Of a DNA stretch of 28,961 bases, positions 14,524-21,714 are shown piece after piece. Within the stretch, counting starts at the first letter, position 1. Every line of letters begins with the position of its first letter. The position numbers and the translations under genes were made by a program. The DNA lies in IMG/VR virus record IMGVR_UViG_3300023174_000023, positions 1 through 28,961 of that record. One strand, written 5' to 3'. Source of the DNA: a virus. The notes beneath the pieces are model-generated. The model ran no database searches, was not told the DNA's origin, and was given only the letters and a program-made list of their open reading frames with translations.

Positions 14524-14648
14524 TCAGGGGCCTCCTCAGGCATACGCTCGTTCTTGCCGATGATTTTTCCAGTCTCTGCGTCTCGGACGATCTCGGTGAG
14601 CATACCAGTCTCAGGGTCTAGGTAGGCTGGCTCAGTGATCACTGCCAT
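14520..14648 (-). CDS. 42-aa acidic mini-protein between fiber and tail terminator
   Basis: ATG at 14648 shares one base with the fiber stop (TAATG) and its TGA overlaps the next GTG. The product opens MAVITEPAYLDPETG, has a repeated D-x-E-T-G element (DPETG, DAETG), and ends RMPEEAPE. Many phages encode such a short acidic protein after a fiber gene. Function unknown; it may be a chaperone or a structural add-on. Confidence 0.65.
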   Translation of the reverse strand: MAVITEPAYLDPETGMLTEIVRDAETGKIIGKNERMPEEAPE

Positions 14649-16408
14649 TACGATACCTCCGCATACTTGCCAACCTGAGTAGCACTGGCTGTTCCTGTTG
14701 ATGATGCGCTGAGGTCGGTGCGACCAGTTTGAGTGTAAACGGCAACGCCGGTTGCAGCGTTTGCTGCGCTAGATGTGCGAGTTGCTCCGGCAAGCACTGT
14801 CGGACCTGCAGTAGCAACGACAATCAACGAGATCCAGTACTCAGTACCAGCCGTCATTGTATACGTTGCAGGGTAGCCACCTGTCGTGTCTAGTGCGCGA
14901 GTGTATTTGGTATTGTTTGAACCAAAAATCGTCGTATCCGATGCTGTACGAGCGACCAGTGTGAACGTTGTTCCGCTGCGCGTGTAGATTCCATATCGAA
15001 TCAGTGTTGGCGTTGTCGGCAAAGTTCCTCCACTGGTAAAAGAAATGTTGCTAACCGTAAAGTCTCTGTGAGGAATAAGAATATTGTGATAAATCGTTCC
15101 GCTTGTAATCGTTTCAGTTGTTGTCAAAATAAACTTTGGAAGGTTGCCAATAACTCCACTTGCGCCAAAGGTATATGCCTCCCATCCTGCCGTCGCGATG
15201 TCATAGGTGGTCTTGACGTTCTTCGGCGTTGCAGCCGTTGTGGTGCTTGTACTACTTGTGGAGTCAGTCAGTTGTAGTACGCCAGCCGCACTGGTTGATC
15301 CTGCGCTGACGCTGACCGTAATTGCAGTCGTGCCGCTCGTGCTGATTGGCGACGTGCCGCTGACGGTTGCGACCTTTGCATCCGCAGCATCCTTTGCTGC
15401 TTTTACTGCGGTCGAAGTAGCGGCAAGCACGCTGCTCGTGGTCGATGTGGAGTCGCTGAGCTGCACCACGCCAGATGCTGAAGTCGATGCGGCGGTGACG
15501 CTGATGGCTGGCGTCGTTCCGCCAGACGAGACAATCGGCGCAGTTCCAGTGACGCTCGTGACGGTGCCTGCTGCTGGCGTCGTCCACTGCGTGTTGTAGT
15601 TGGTTCCGTCAATCTTGGCGAGCACCTGTCCTGTGGTGCCGCCAGTTGGAACGCCAGCACCTGTAGCGCCGGTGGCACCGGTGGCGCCGGTAGCACCTGT
15701 CGCGCCTGTCGCGCCGGTTGCGCCCTGAATCCCTTGTGGGATCGTGAAGTTGAAGACGGCGGCGCTTGACGTGCCGACGTTTGTGACGCTCGCAGATGTG
15801 CCAGCCGCGCCAGTAGTAGTGCTGCCAGCAGCGATAGTCGCGGCTGCACCAGCATCGCCAGTGTCGCCCTTATCACCTTTAGCGCCAGTCGCACCAGTCG
15901 CGCCTGTTGCTCCTGTAGCGCCAGTCGATCCTGTAGCGCCAGTCGCACCTTGAATCCCTTGAGGAATAGTGAAGTTGAACACGGCCGCGCTTGAAGTACC
16001 GCTATTGGTGACCGTTGCGGAGGTGCCTGCTGCGCCTGTCGTCGTGGTACCAACAGCGACCGTAGCGGCTGATCCTGTTGCGCCAGTGTCGCCCTTGGCT
16101 CCTGTTGCACCGGTCGCACCTGTTGCGCCGGTGGCGCCAGTGGAACCTGTGGCGCCTTGGATACCCTGTGGAATGGTGAAGTTTAGGACAGCAGCCGTCG
16201 AGGAGCCTGAGTTGCTAACGGATGCTGAGGTGCCAGCAGCACCTGTGGTGGTCGAGCCGACGGCAACGCTAACGACGGTTGCGCCAGTTGCGCCCTGTGG
16301 TCCTGCGGCGCTGACATCAATCGTCTGCGTGACTGGAGCAACTGTGACGGTCTGATTGTTCTGCGTGACCGTGACCGTCTGCTCGGTCTTGGTGACCGTT
16401 ACGCTCAT
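14648..16408 (-). CDS. Collagen-like tail fiber with three Gly-X-Y blocks
   Basis: 586 aa. It starts MSVTVTKTEQTVTVTQNNQT (beta). Residues about 45-255 contain three tandem modules, each made of a short beta segment ending NFTIPQGIQG and a collagen-type GAT/GST/GAK run (with GAKGDTGATG). Then GTTGQVLAKIDGTNYNTQWT, two tail-fiber-type repeats (GVVQLSDSTSTTSSVLAAT, GVLQLTDSTSSTSTTTAAT) and a C-terminal beta domain from about residue 400 that is likely the receptor-binding tip. The protein should be a trimer. Its ATGA overlap ties it to the small protein before it. It lies among neck genes, which is an unusual place for a fiber. Confidence 0.85.
   Translation of the reverse strand: MSVTVTKTEQTVTVTQNNQTVTVAPVTQTIDVSAAGPQGATGATVVSVAVGSTTTGAAGTSASVSNSGSSTAAVLNFTIPQGIQGATGSTGATGATGATGATGAKGDTGATGSAATVAVGTTTTGAAGTSATVTNSGTSSAAVFNFTIPQGIQGATGATGSTGATGATGATGATGAKGDKGDTGDAGAAATIAAGSTTTGAAGTSASVTNVGTSSAAVFNFTIPQGIQGATGATGATGATGATGATGATGAGVPTGGTTGQVLAKIDGTNYNTQWTTPAAGTVTSVTGTAPIVSSGGTTPAISVTAASTSASGVVQLSDSTSTTSSVLAATSTAVKAAKDAADAKVATVSGTSPISTSGTTAITVSVSAGSTSAAGVLQLTDSTSSTSTTTAATPKNVKTTYDIATAGWEAYTFGASGVIGNLPKFILTTTETITSGTIYHNILIPHRDFTVSNISFTSGGTLPTTPTLIRYGIYTRSGTTFTLVARTASDTTIFGSNNTKYTRALDTTGGYPATYTMTAGTEYWISLIVVATAGPTVLAGATRTSSAANAATGVAVYTQTGRTDLSASSTGTASATQVGKYAEVS
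15650..16310. repeat. Three tandem ~200-bp repeats in the fiber gene
   Basis: The three beta-plus-collagen modules are visible in DNA: near-identical stretches around the NFTIPQGIQG codons occur at about 15720-15765, 15945-15990 and 16150-16195. They are followed by short GCGCC/GTAGC-rich Gly-Ala-Thr codon runs. Such repeats can recombine and change fiber length. Confidence 0.7.
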
Positions 16409-16761
16409 CGCGTCACCTCAGGCGAGACGTTCGCCGATCCCTCCAACAGTCGAGTGACCACGCCGCCGCCTGAGACAAGTTCGAGATCCCACACGCCAGC
16501 CCACGGCGCTGTCAGCGCAGCGGTGACCGTTGCGGATGCGGTGATCGCAATCGTGCCAGCTGCGCCGCCGAGCACAATGTCACCAGCAGCGCTGGTCAGG
16601 CTGAGAATCGTTGCGCTCGCATCGTAGGTTGAGCGCACCTGCATTCGCGCCGTGTAACCAGTCAAGTTGACGGCCGTGCCGGTTGAGTCCTTCCAAGTAG
16701 CAGTCAGCGAGAGCGTTGCGCCTTGCTTGATCTCCAAGTCGTAGCGATTGCCCAATGCCAT
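16405..16761 (-). CDS. Fiber-partner protein, BppU/DUF2479-like N-terminal fold
   Basis: 118 aa. The pattern DLEIKQGATLSLTATWKDST, then AVNLTGYTARMQVRSTYDA, then AGTIAITASATVTAAL and GVWDLELVSGGGVVTRLLEG matches small immunoglobulin-like phage proteins that attach fibers or baseplate parts. The family name is from memory. Coupled on both sides: TGATG with the connector gene and ATGA with the fiber gene. It is probably the adaptor for the fiber. Confidence 0.6.
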   Translation of the reverse strand: MALGNRYDLEIKQGATLSLTATWKDSTGTAVNLTGYTARMQVRSTYDASATILSLTSAAGDIVLGGAAGTIAITASATVTAALTAPWAGVWDLELVSGGGVVTRLLEGSANVSPEVTR

Positions 16762-17360
16762 CAGCGTGCCAACCCTTCTCGTCGTCGATATGGCTCAAGA
16801 ATCAAGGCGGACTCTGGATGCAGAGCGCGGCTCATGCGGAGGATGCCACCAAGGTCAGCAGATCCGATCACGCCGAATGGCGCAGTGCGGCTATTCCAGA
16901 CAGCGCCTGCCTGGATGATGGCAGCCTGTGTGACCGCAGATGGAACGCTCGGCCATCCAAAGACGCCAACAACCTTGACGCCAAGGAATACGCCCTTAGG
17001 GAAGTTCTTGGTCCATTTCGCCGAGCGGCTGATTCCGGTGTATGCCCAACCATCAAGCGCATAGTTCTTTGGCGTGAGCTGGAAGTCGGTGCCAGCAGTC
17101 CACGTCGTTGAGTAGGTGCCATCGGCGAGATCGTCAGTGGTCAGCGTCGTGACGCTTACGAGATCATCGGTGAGGCAGTAGTCGTAGGCTTCAGCCGTGT
17201 AGTAGCGCGTCTCGGTCGCTGTGCCGAAGCCAGTCTTACGGTCACAGTACAGATCGATCAGCGTATCGGTTGCGTCCAATACGTTCTGGAGTGCAATGTC
17301 ATCCGTTGAATCTGTGATCTGCACGGCCGCCTTGAACTGCGCGAGTGTTGCGTAGCTCAT
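16761..17360 (-). CDS. Head-tail connector (gp6/adaptor-like)
   Basis: 199 aa. It starts MSYATLAQFKAAVQITDSTD and has the repeated helix seen in HK97 gp6-type adaptors (DIALQNVLDATDTLIDLYC), a beta middle (ETRYYTAEAYDYCLTDDLVS) and a C-terminal helix region (AVTQAAIIQAGAVWNSR). It comes two genes after the major capsid protein. ATG at 17360 overlaps the stop of the small gene (ATGA). The adaptor call is strong on pattern and context. Confidence 0.7.
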   Translation of the reverse strand: MSYATLAQFKAAVQITDSTDDIALQNVLDATDTLIDLYCDRKTGFGTATETRYYTAEAYDYCLTDDLVSVTTLTTDDLADGTYSTTWTAGTDFQLTPKNYALDGWAYTGISRSAKWTKNFPKGVFLGVKVVGVFGWPSVPSAVTQAAIIQAGAVWNSRTAPFGVIGSADLGGILRMSRALHPESALILEPYRRREGLAR

Positions 17361-17593
17361 CCCTCATTCTCCACGATTTCTGCCACGTCAGCAGCCTCAA
17401 CAGGCACGATGGCTGTCTTGGTGCTCTGCTTGACAGAAGCGCGCTCTACGTGGCGCGTTGGTGCCTCTGCGTCGACATCTGCAACAACCTCAGCCAAGCC
17501 AAAGCCGATCAGGCTCTCCGCCTCTGCCTTAGGCAGATCAACGATGGAACCAGCTGGATATTCACCGCGTCGCTTTGCAAGTCGAACGAGCAT
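17357..17593 (-). CDS. Small head-region protein (78 aa)
   Basis: ATG at 17593 with AAGGAG eight bases upstream. The frame opens 19 codons earlier but would run into the 17620-17643 hairpin. It reads MLVRLAKRRGEYPAGSIVDL, then PKAEAESLIGFGLAEVV, a short KOW/SH3-like pattern common in small phage proteins after the capsid gene, then an acidic, Ala-rich tail. Exact function unknown; head decoration or completion is possible. Confidence 0.65.
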   Translation of the reverse strand: MLVRLAKRRGEYPAGSIVDLPKAEAESLIGFGLAEVVADVDAEAPTRHVERASVKQSTKTAIVPVEAADVAEIVENEG

Positions 17594-17619
17594 TGAGAAT
17601 CTCCTTACCTGCGGTTCAG

Positions 17620-17643
17620 GGGAGCCGCCGAAGCGGCTCCCCT
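17620..17643 (-). terminator. UUCG-tetraloop hairpin just after the major capsid gene
   Basis: GGGGAGCCGC and GCGGCTCCCC form a perfect 10-bp stem closed by C(UUCG)G in the minus-strand RNA, an extra-stable loop. It lies 29 bases after the capsid stop. There is no U-run, so it likely works as a partial terminator or protects the capsid mRNA 3' end, raising capsid output above downstream genes. Confidence 0.65.
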
Positions 17644-17671
17644 TCCCCACTAACTAACCGTCGCTAGACGA

Positions 17672-18814
17672 TTAGGCGTTCTTGAGGAACTTGACAGCCG
17701 AAGGCTGCGCAAGGCCAGTCGCGCCACGGACCTGAACCTTGTACGAAACAAGGCCAAGGTTCCACGCGTACTCGCGGCTCGCCTCAACAGTCACGCCACC
17801 CACGATGACACTCTTGATCTGGTTGAGGTCACCGAAGAGCACAGCCTTGACACCGGTCGCAGGAGCGGCGATGCCAGGGGCGGTGTAGACAGGCTTGCCA
17901 AGAAGGCGATCAACGCCACCCTGACCACCTGGCTGGAAGAGCGGAAGGCTGCTCGACGTTGTGCCAAGGATCTGCCCAAGAGCGGTGTCGCTCATGAGGA
18001 AGCCTGACTTCGGCGCGTTGCGGTACTGCTGCTTCACCGAGTACTGAAGAGCAACAAGCTCAGCGTAGGTGAAGGCAACCGTGCCAGCAGCAGTTCCACC
18101 GGTACCAGCAGCGCCAACAACGGCGGTGCTTGCAGCGGAACCGTGAGCAATCGCCATCTCCTGACCAGCGGCTTCGCTGATCATCGCGGCAACGTCAAAC
18201 GCTGCATCGTTGATAAGCTCGTCCGAGACCTGGACAAGAACGGCGTACTTCACAGGGGTCAGGCTCAGAGCCGAACCAGTGAAGTCATCTTCCGTGATCG
18301 TGCCGGCTTCAGCGACTGAACCAGCCGTGGTGCCGAGCGCCGATACCGTTGGGAACTTGATGTTGTTGCCGGTGGCAACGTTCATCACATCCACAACCGC
18401 AGGGTTGATGTATGGGTTGATCTGACCAGCGATGACGTTTACGCGGTTGTAAACGGACACTGGATTACCAAGACCGGTGCTGGTCGTGATGTCGCGATAC
18501 TCAAAGGTATCAACACCACCAACAAGACCGATTGAGCGAAGGCGGTCATTGTCCGAAACGGCCTTAGGAGCCGTCGGAGCAACAACGGCAGCGAACTCGG
18601 CGCGAGCCTCGTCAGCAGCCTTGCGAGCCTCGTCAGAAGCCTTCTCTGCGCGGAGAGCCTCGGCGATAACGCCAGCCTCAGCGACGAGCTTCTCGAAGCG
18701 CGCCTTATCTTCACCCTCAAGGGCGATTCCCTTGTCGGCTGCCTCTACGGCAATGCCGCGAGCCTCAACCAACAGATGCGCTCGCTTGTCAGCAAGCTTT
18801 GCGATGTCAGACAT
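17672..18814 (-). CDS. Major capsid protein (HK97 fold)
   Basis: 380 aa. Residues 1-85 are a helical, charged scaffold-like delta domain (DKARFEKLVAEAGVIAEALR, DEARKAADEARAEFAAVV) expected to be removed by the protease encoded upstream. The rest has the HK97 pattern: TGLGNPVSVYNRVN, NIKFPTVSALGTTAGSVAEA, KYAVLVQVSDELINDAAF (P-domain), AELVALQYSVKQQYRNAPKS and the ending AVKFLKNA. ATG at 18814 follows AAAGGA. The 112-base gap upstream is the largest in the head block and may hold a promoter, though I see no convincing boxes. Confidence 0.92.
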   Translation of the reverse strand: MSDIAKLADKRAHLLVEARGIAVEAADKGIALEGEDKARFEKLVAEAGVIAEALRAEKASDEARKAADEARAEFAAVVAPTAPKAVSDNDRLRSIGLVGGVDTFEYRDITTSTGLGNPVSVYNRVNVIAGQINPYINPAVVDVMNVATGNNIKFPTVSALGTTAGSVAEAGTITEDDFTGSALSLTPVKYAVLVQVSDELINDAAFDVAAMISEAAGQEMAIAHGSAASTAVVGAAGTGGTAAGTVAFTYAELVALQYSVKQQYRNAPKSGFLMSDTALGQILGTTSSSLPLFQPGGQGGVDRLLGKPVYTAPGIAAPATGVKAVLFGDLNQIKSVIVGGVTVEASREYAWNLGLVSYKVQVRGATGLAQPSAVKFLKNA

Positions 18815-18926
18815 TGGTCTGCATCCTTTCTCCGCACATAGGCGGACTAACTATTCTTTGCTCTCCTCGGAGGGTTGCTCTAGCGCGGACTCGCCTACTT
18901 AGGGCGGTGGGGCGCAGGCACGAGTC

Positions 18927-20405
18927 CTAGAGTGCGTCACCTTCTGCCGCTTCAACAGCAAGCATTGCCGCAGCGACGGATGGGTCAATGACCTTCTCCT
19001 GCTTTGGCGCGAGCTTCGAGCGGACAGCATCAATGACAGCCACTTCCTCGGTGGACAGTTCGCGTCCAGCCTTGACTGCTTCAAGTGTGGCGACCAGCGC
19101 CTCAGCCTCTACGCCGATCTTTGGCGCAGTGACTTGGCGGATCGCCGTGAGACCAAGGGTCGCAGGATAGGCAGGAGTCTGGCCACCGGCGGCAAGGATG
19201 CTCACCTCGAAGAGGTTGGCTTCCTTGATCGTGCGCTGATTGCCATCCCATGCATCCTGCACCTTCTGGAATCCGAATGACCAGCCTGCGGCTTCACTCT
19301 CGTGCGTCAGCATCGAGATCACCTTGGCTGCGTCTGGATCGGCTGGATCAAGTTTCGCCTCAACGCGAAGACCAGTCTCGTCCTCAGTCAGCGTTAGGCG
19401 GCCACTCTTGGTCGTTGCCAGAGCGCGTTGCTCGTCATGACCGAAGAGGAAGGCGATGATCTTCTGCCCTGCGGATGCGCGTGAGAGTGAGCGCTTGAAT
19501 GCGCCAGGAGCGATGCGCTCCTCGAATGGAAGACCCTGCGAAGGGCTGTTCCATACGCTGGCATATCCGGTCACGGTGCGCTGACCGTTAGCGTCAGCCT
19601 CTCCGAGTCGGAACTCGCCAATCGGCAGTGAGCGAACTTCTTTCTCTTTCACGTCAACAATCTCCCTATCTTCAGATGCGATGAGACGATCTGCCCATGA
19701 GAGTACGCGATCAGTTGCTTCTGGATCAGTTGTTTCCACACCCCACAGGAAGCCTGCGACGGCACCTGGTCCAGGGAAGTCTTCGTTGTTTGCATCGCTG
19801 TTTTGTGGCACGCCTTCCCAATCGCCACGATGACGGCGAATCCATGCGGCCATGCGTACCAACTTCTCGGTCTCAACGCGACCGGCTGCGAGTTCTCGCG
19901 CCTCTGTGATTGTCTCTGGCTGCAAGCCATCGCCTGCAAGACCGTCCTCTACGAATGCCAATCCGCGAGCTGCGGCATTGCGCACATAGTCAGGAACGTC
20001 ATAGACGGCGCGCTCCTCTTCGGCGAGATACTCGTCAGGCGTGTAGGCATCAAGACCGAGACCGCGAGCCATCTCTCGAACGGCTGCGTCATTGTCAATG
20101 GCGTACTCCAACTCGTCGCCGTACTGCTCCTTTAGGAGACCGTACTTGTACTCCTTGAATGCCAAGCCGGTTGCGAAGGCGCTGCCCTCAAAGTCATTGA
20201 GGTGAACCTCTTCAACGCCAGCGACCTTGTTCTCTTGCAGCCATGCGCGCGTCTCTTGGAGTCGATCAATCTTGCGAGCAGAGACGATGATGATCTGCTT
20301 ATCGCCAGACATAACCTCTTCGTTCAGCGCATCGATTAGCGGCTGGTTTGGCTGCTCGTTCTCAAGGATGAGTGTGCCGTCCAGATCTACGATGACGTAG
20401 CTCAC
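18927..20405 (-). CDS. HAD-phosphatase / helical domain / HK97-type prohead protease fusion
   Basis: 492 aa from a GTG at 20405 (GTGA overlap with portal). Residues 1-115 form a small HAD hydrolase: DLDGT at 7-11 (nucleophile D7 and D9), SAR at 42-44 and IDND at 103-106, so the active site looks intact and resembles the polynucleotide-kinase-phosphatase branch. Residues 137-245 match a domain seen ahead of some phage proteases (VRNAAARGLAFVEDG, TEKLVRMAAWIRRH, AGFLWGVE). Residues 258-420 are an S78-type prohead protease: RTVTGYASVW, FEERIAPGAF, FGHDEQRALA (H323) and GWSFGFQ (S376). The protease trims capsid scaffold. The HAD role in heads is unknown. Confidence 0.85.
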   Translation of the reverse strand: MSYVIVDLDGTLILENEQPNQPLIDALNEEVMSGDKQIIIVSARKIDRLQETRAWLQENKVAGVEEVHLNDFEGSAFATGLAFKEYKYGLLKEQYGDELEYAIDNDAAVREMARGLGLDAYTPDEYLAEEERAVYDVPDYVRNAAARGLAFVEDGLAGDGLQPETITEARELAAGRVETEKLVRMAAWIRRHRGDWEGVPQNSDANNEDFPGPGAVAGFLWGVETTDPEATDRVLSWADRLIASEDREIVDVKEKEVRSLPIGEFRLGEADANGQRTVTGYASVWNSPSQGLPFEERIAPGAFKRSLSRASAGQKIIAFLFGHDEQRALATTKSGRLTLTEDETGLRVEAKLDPADPDAAKVISMLTHESEAAGWSFGFQKVQDAWDGNQRTIKEANLFEVSILAAGGQTPAYPATLGLTAIRQVTAPKIGVEAEALVATLEAVKAGRELSTEEVAVIDAVRSKLAPKQEKVIDPSVAAAMLAVEAAEGDAL

Positions 20406-21580
20406 GCGTTTGGCTCCTTGCCTACGGTGCCGATATTGAGCGGCTTCCAGAACTCATTGCCACCGGCAGGCAGCGGCGCTCGGTCTTCCAGTGCGCGGAC
20501 TTCGTCAAGACTCAGGAAGCCGTTGTTCAGTGCCACGCTGTAGGCGTCGTAGCGCTCTTTGGTCGTAGGTCGAAGCAGGCCGTCTAGGTTGAACTTGACG
20601 AACGTCGTGTTGCCAACGATCAGGCGCTGAAGCCCTGCCTCAATGCGAGCGATGAGCGGCCCAAGTCCAAGACGCAGCCACTCAATGCTGATTACCTCAA
20701 CGCTGCTGTATGAGGTGTTGCCACCTGGATACTGCATGAGGTGAAGCGGCACGCCATAGATGCGAGCGATGGACTCAACGCCCCAATGCATCGTCTCAAC
20801 GAGCTGCAAGTCGGAGATCTTCGCGCTCATCTGCTGGAAGTCTGCACCACCGGTAAGGACGGCAACCTTGTGCATCTTCTCTACGCCTTCGTGGCGTCGG
20901 CTGAATGATGCGCGGAGTGAGTCTGCAACGTCCTGCGTCAACTCGCCTGGCACCTTGATGACAGCGCTTGGAGCAGCGCCGTTCTCGTAGAACTTCGCGC
21001 TAAACAACTGCGTCGCAGATGCGAGACCAAGCGTCGTGCGGTGATGCTCAACAGGCGACATACCGCGCTGATGACCAGCGGTAGCGAAGAGCGGAATATG
21101 CACCATCTTGTCTGGACCAACGGTGAATGCACCAGCGTCAGTCGTGACGGTATAGAGCGGCACGCCCTTCTCGTCCACCTTGATATCCACTTTCTGCGGA
21201 TCAAGGACGCGCGTCTCAACGACGTCGCCAAGTCGGTCGGTGAGGAACAGGACGAACGCGTTACCGTCTAGGAGCAGTGAGGATGTCAATGCATGACGGA
21301 ACTGGAAGCCTGTGTAGTTTGGGTTTGCAGGGATAGGCTGGTCAACCCATGATGGTCGTGTGACTGGACGTCGAACGCCACGGTCGCGAATATATGCGCC
21401 AACTGGCAGGCTAGCAACAGTGTCAGCGTACAGCTTGACGGCCGCATACACAGCGCCAATCGATGTGGCGTTCTGCTGATTGATTGGAACACCGGCGGAC
21501 GAATCTGCTGGCTTATCGCTGAACCATTGTGCGCCAGAGATGGTGCGCTGCTCAGAGAGCAGGCGGCGAAGGATGCTCAC
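20402..21580 (-). CDS. Portal protein (HK97 family)
   Basis: 392 aa, with the HK97-type portal pattern: ATSIGAVYAAVKLYADTVAS (residues 35-54), HALTSSLLLDGNAFVLFL, PVEHHRTTLGLASATQLF, SAKFYENGAAPSAVIKVPG, ARIYGVPLHLMQYPGGNTSY and EWLRLGLGPLIARIEAGLQ. It forms the dodecameric vertex ring used for packaging and tail attachment. GTG at 21580 overlaps the stop of the 45-aa gene. It is followed by the protease fusion and capsid gene, the usual HK97 order. Confidence 0.92.
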   Translation of the reverse strand: MSILRRLLSEQRTISGAQWFSDKPADSSAGVPINQQNATSIGAVYAAVKLYADTVASLPVGAYIRDRGVRRPVTRPSWVDQPIPANPNYTGFQFRHALTSSLLLDGNAFVLFLTDRLGDVVETRVLDPQKVDIKVDEKGVPLYTVTTDAGAFTVGPDKMVHIPLFATAGHQRGMSPVEHHRTTLGLASATQLFSAKFYENGAAPSAVIKVPGELTQDVADSLRASFSRRHEGVEKMHKVAVLTGGADFQQMSAKISDLQLVETMHWGVESIARIYGVPLHLMQYPGGNTSYSSVEVISIEWLRLGLGPLIARIEAGLQRLIVGNTTFVKFNLDGLLRPTTKERYDAYSVALNNGFLSLDEVRALEDRAPLPAGGNEFWKPLNIGTVGKEPNA

Positions 21581-21714
21581 TTACGATCTCCTAGCGTGTA
21601 GCCGAGCGCAGCAATGGCTACGCCTGTGGCAATCAATGCGACTGGTACTGAGAATAGCGCCACACCTGCGATGATAAGTACGCCACCCACAATCTCAAGA
21701 ATATTGCTGATCAT
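21577..21714 (-). CDS. 45-aa two-helix membrane protein between terminase and portal
   Basis: ATG at 21714 overlaps the terminase stop (ATGA) and its own stop overlaps the portal start (GTGA). The product begins MISNILEIVGGVLIIAGVAL and continues with a second hydrophobic run (VPVALIATGVAIAALGYTLG) ending DRK. It must be real to explain the otherwise empty 130 bases in a fully packed region. A membrane protein inside the packaging cluster is unusual; function unknown. Confidence 0.75.
   Translation of the reverse strand: MISNILEIVGGVLIIAGVALFSVPVALIATGVAIAALGYTLGDRK

Noticed and set aside
15403-16119. Minus-strand frame inside the fiber gene (238 aa)
   Set aside because: Arg/Gln/Pro/Ala-rich shadow produced by the GC-rich collagen codons; no start site.
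15650-16310. CRISPR-like array
   Set aside because: The repeats are long, coding and in frame (collagen modules of the fiber); there is no constant repeat/spacer alternation.
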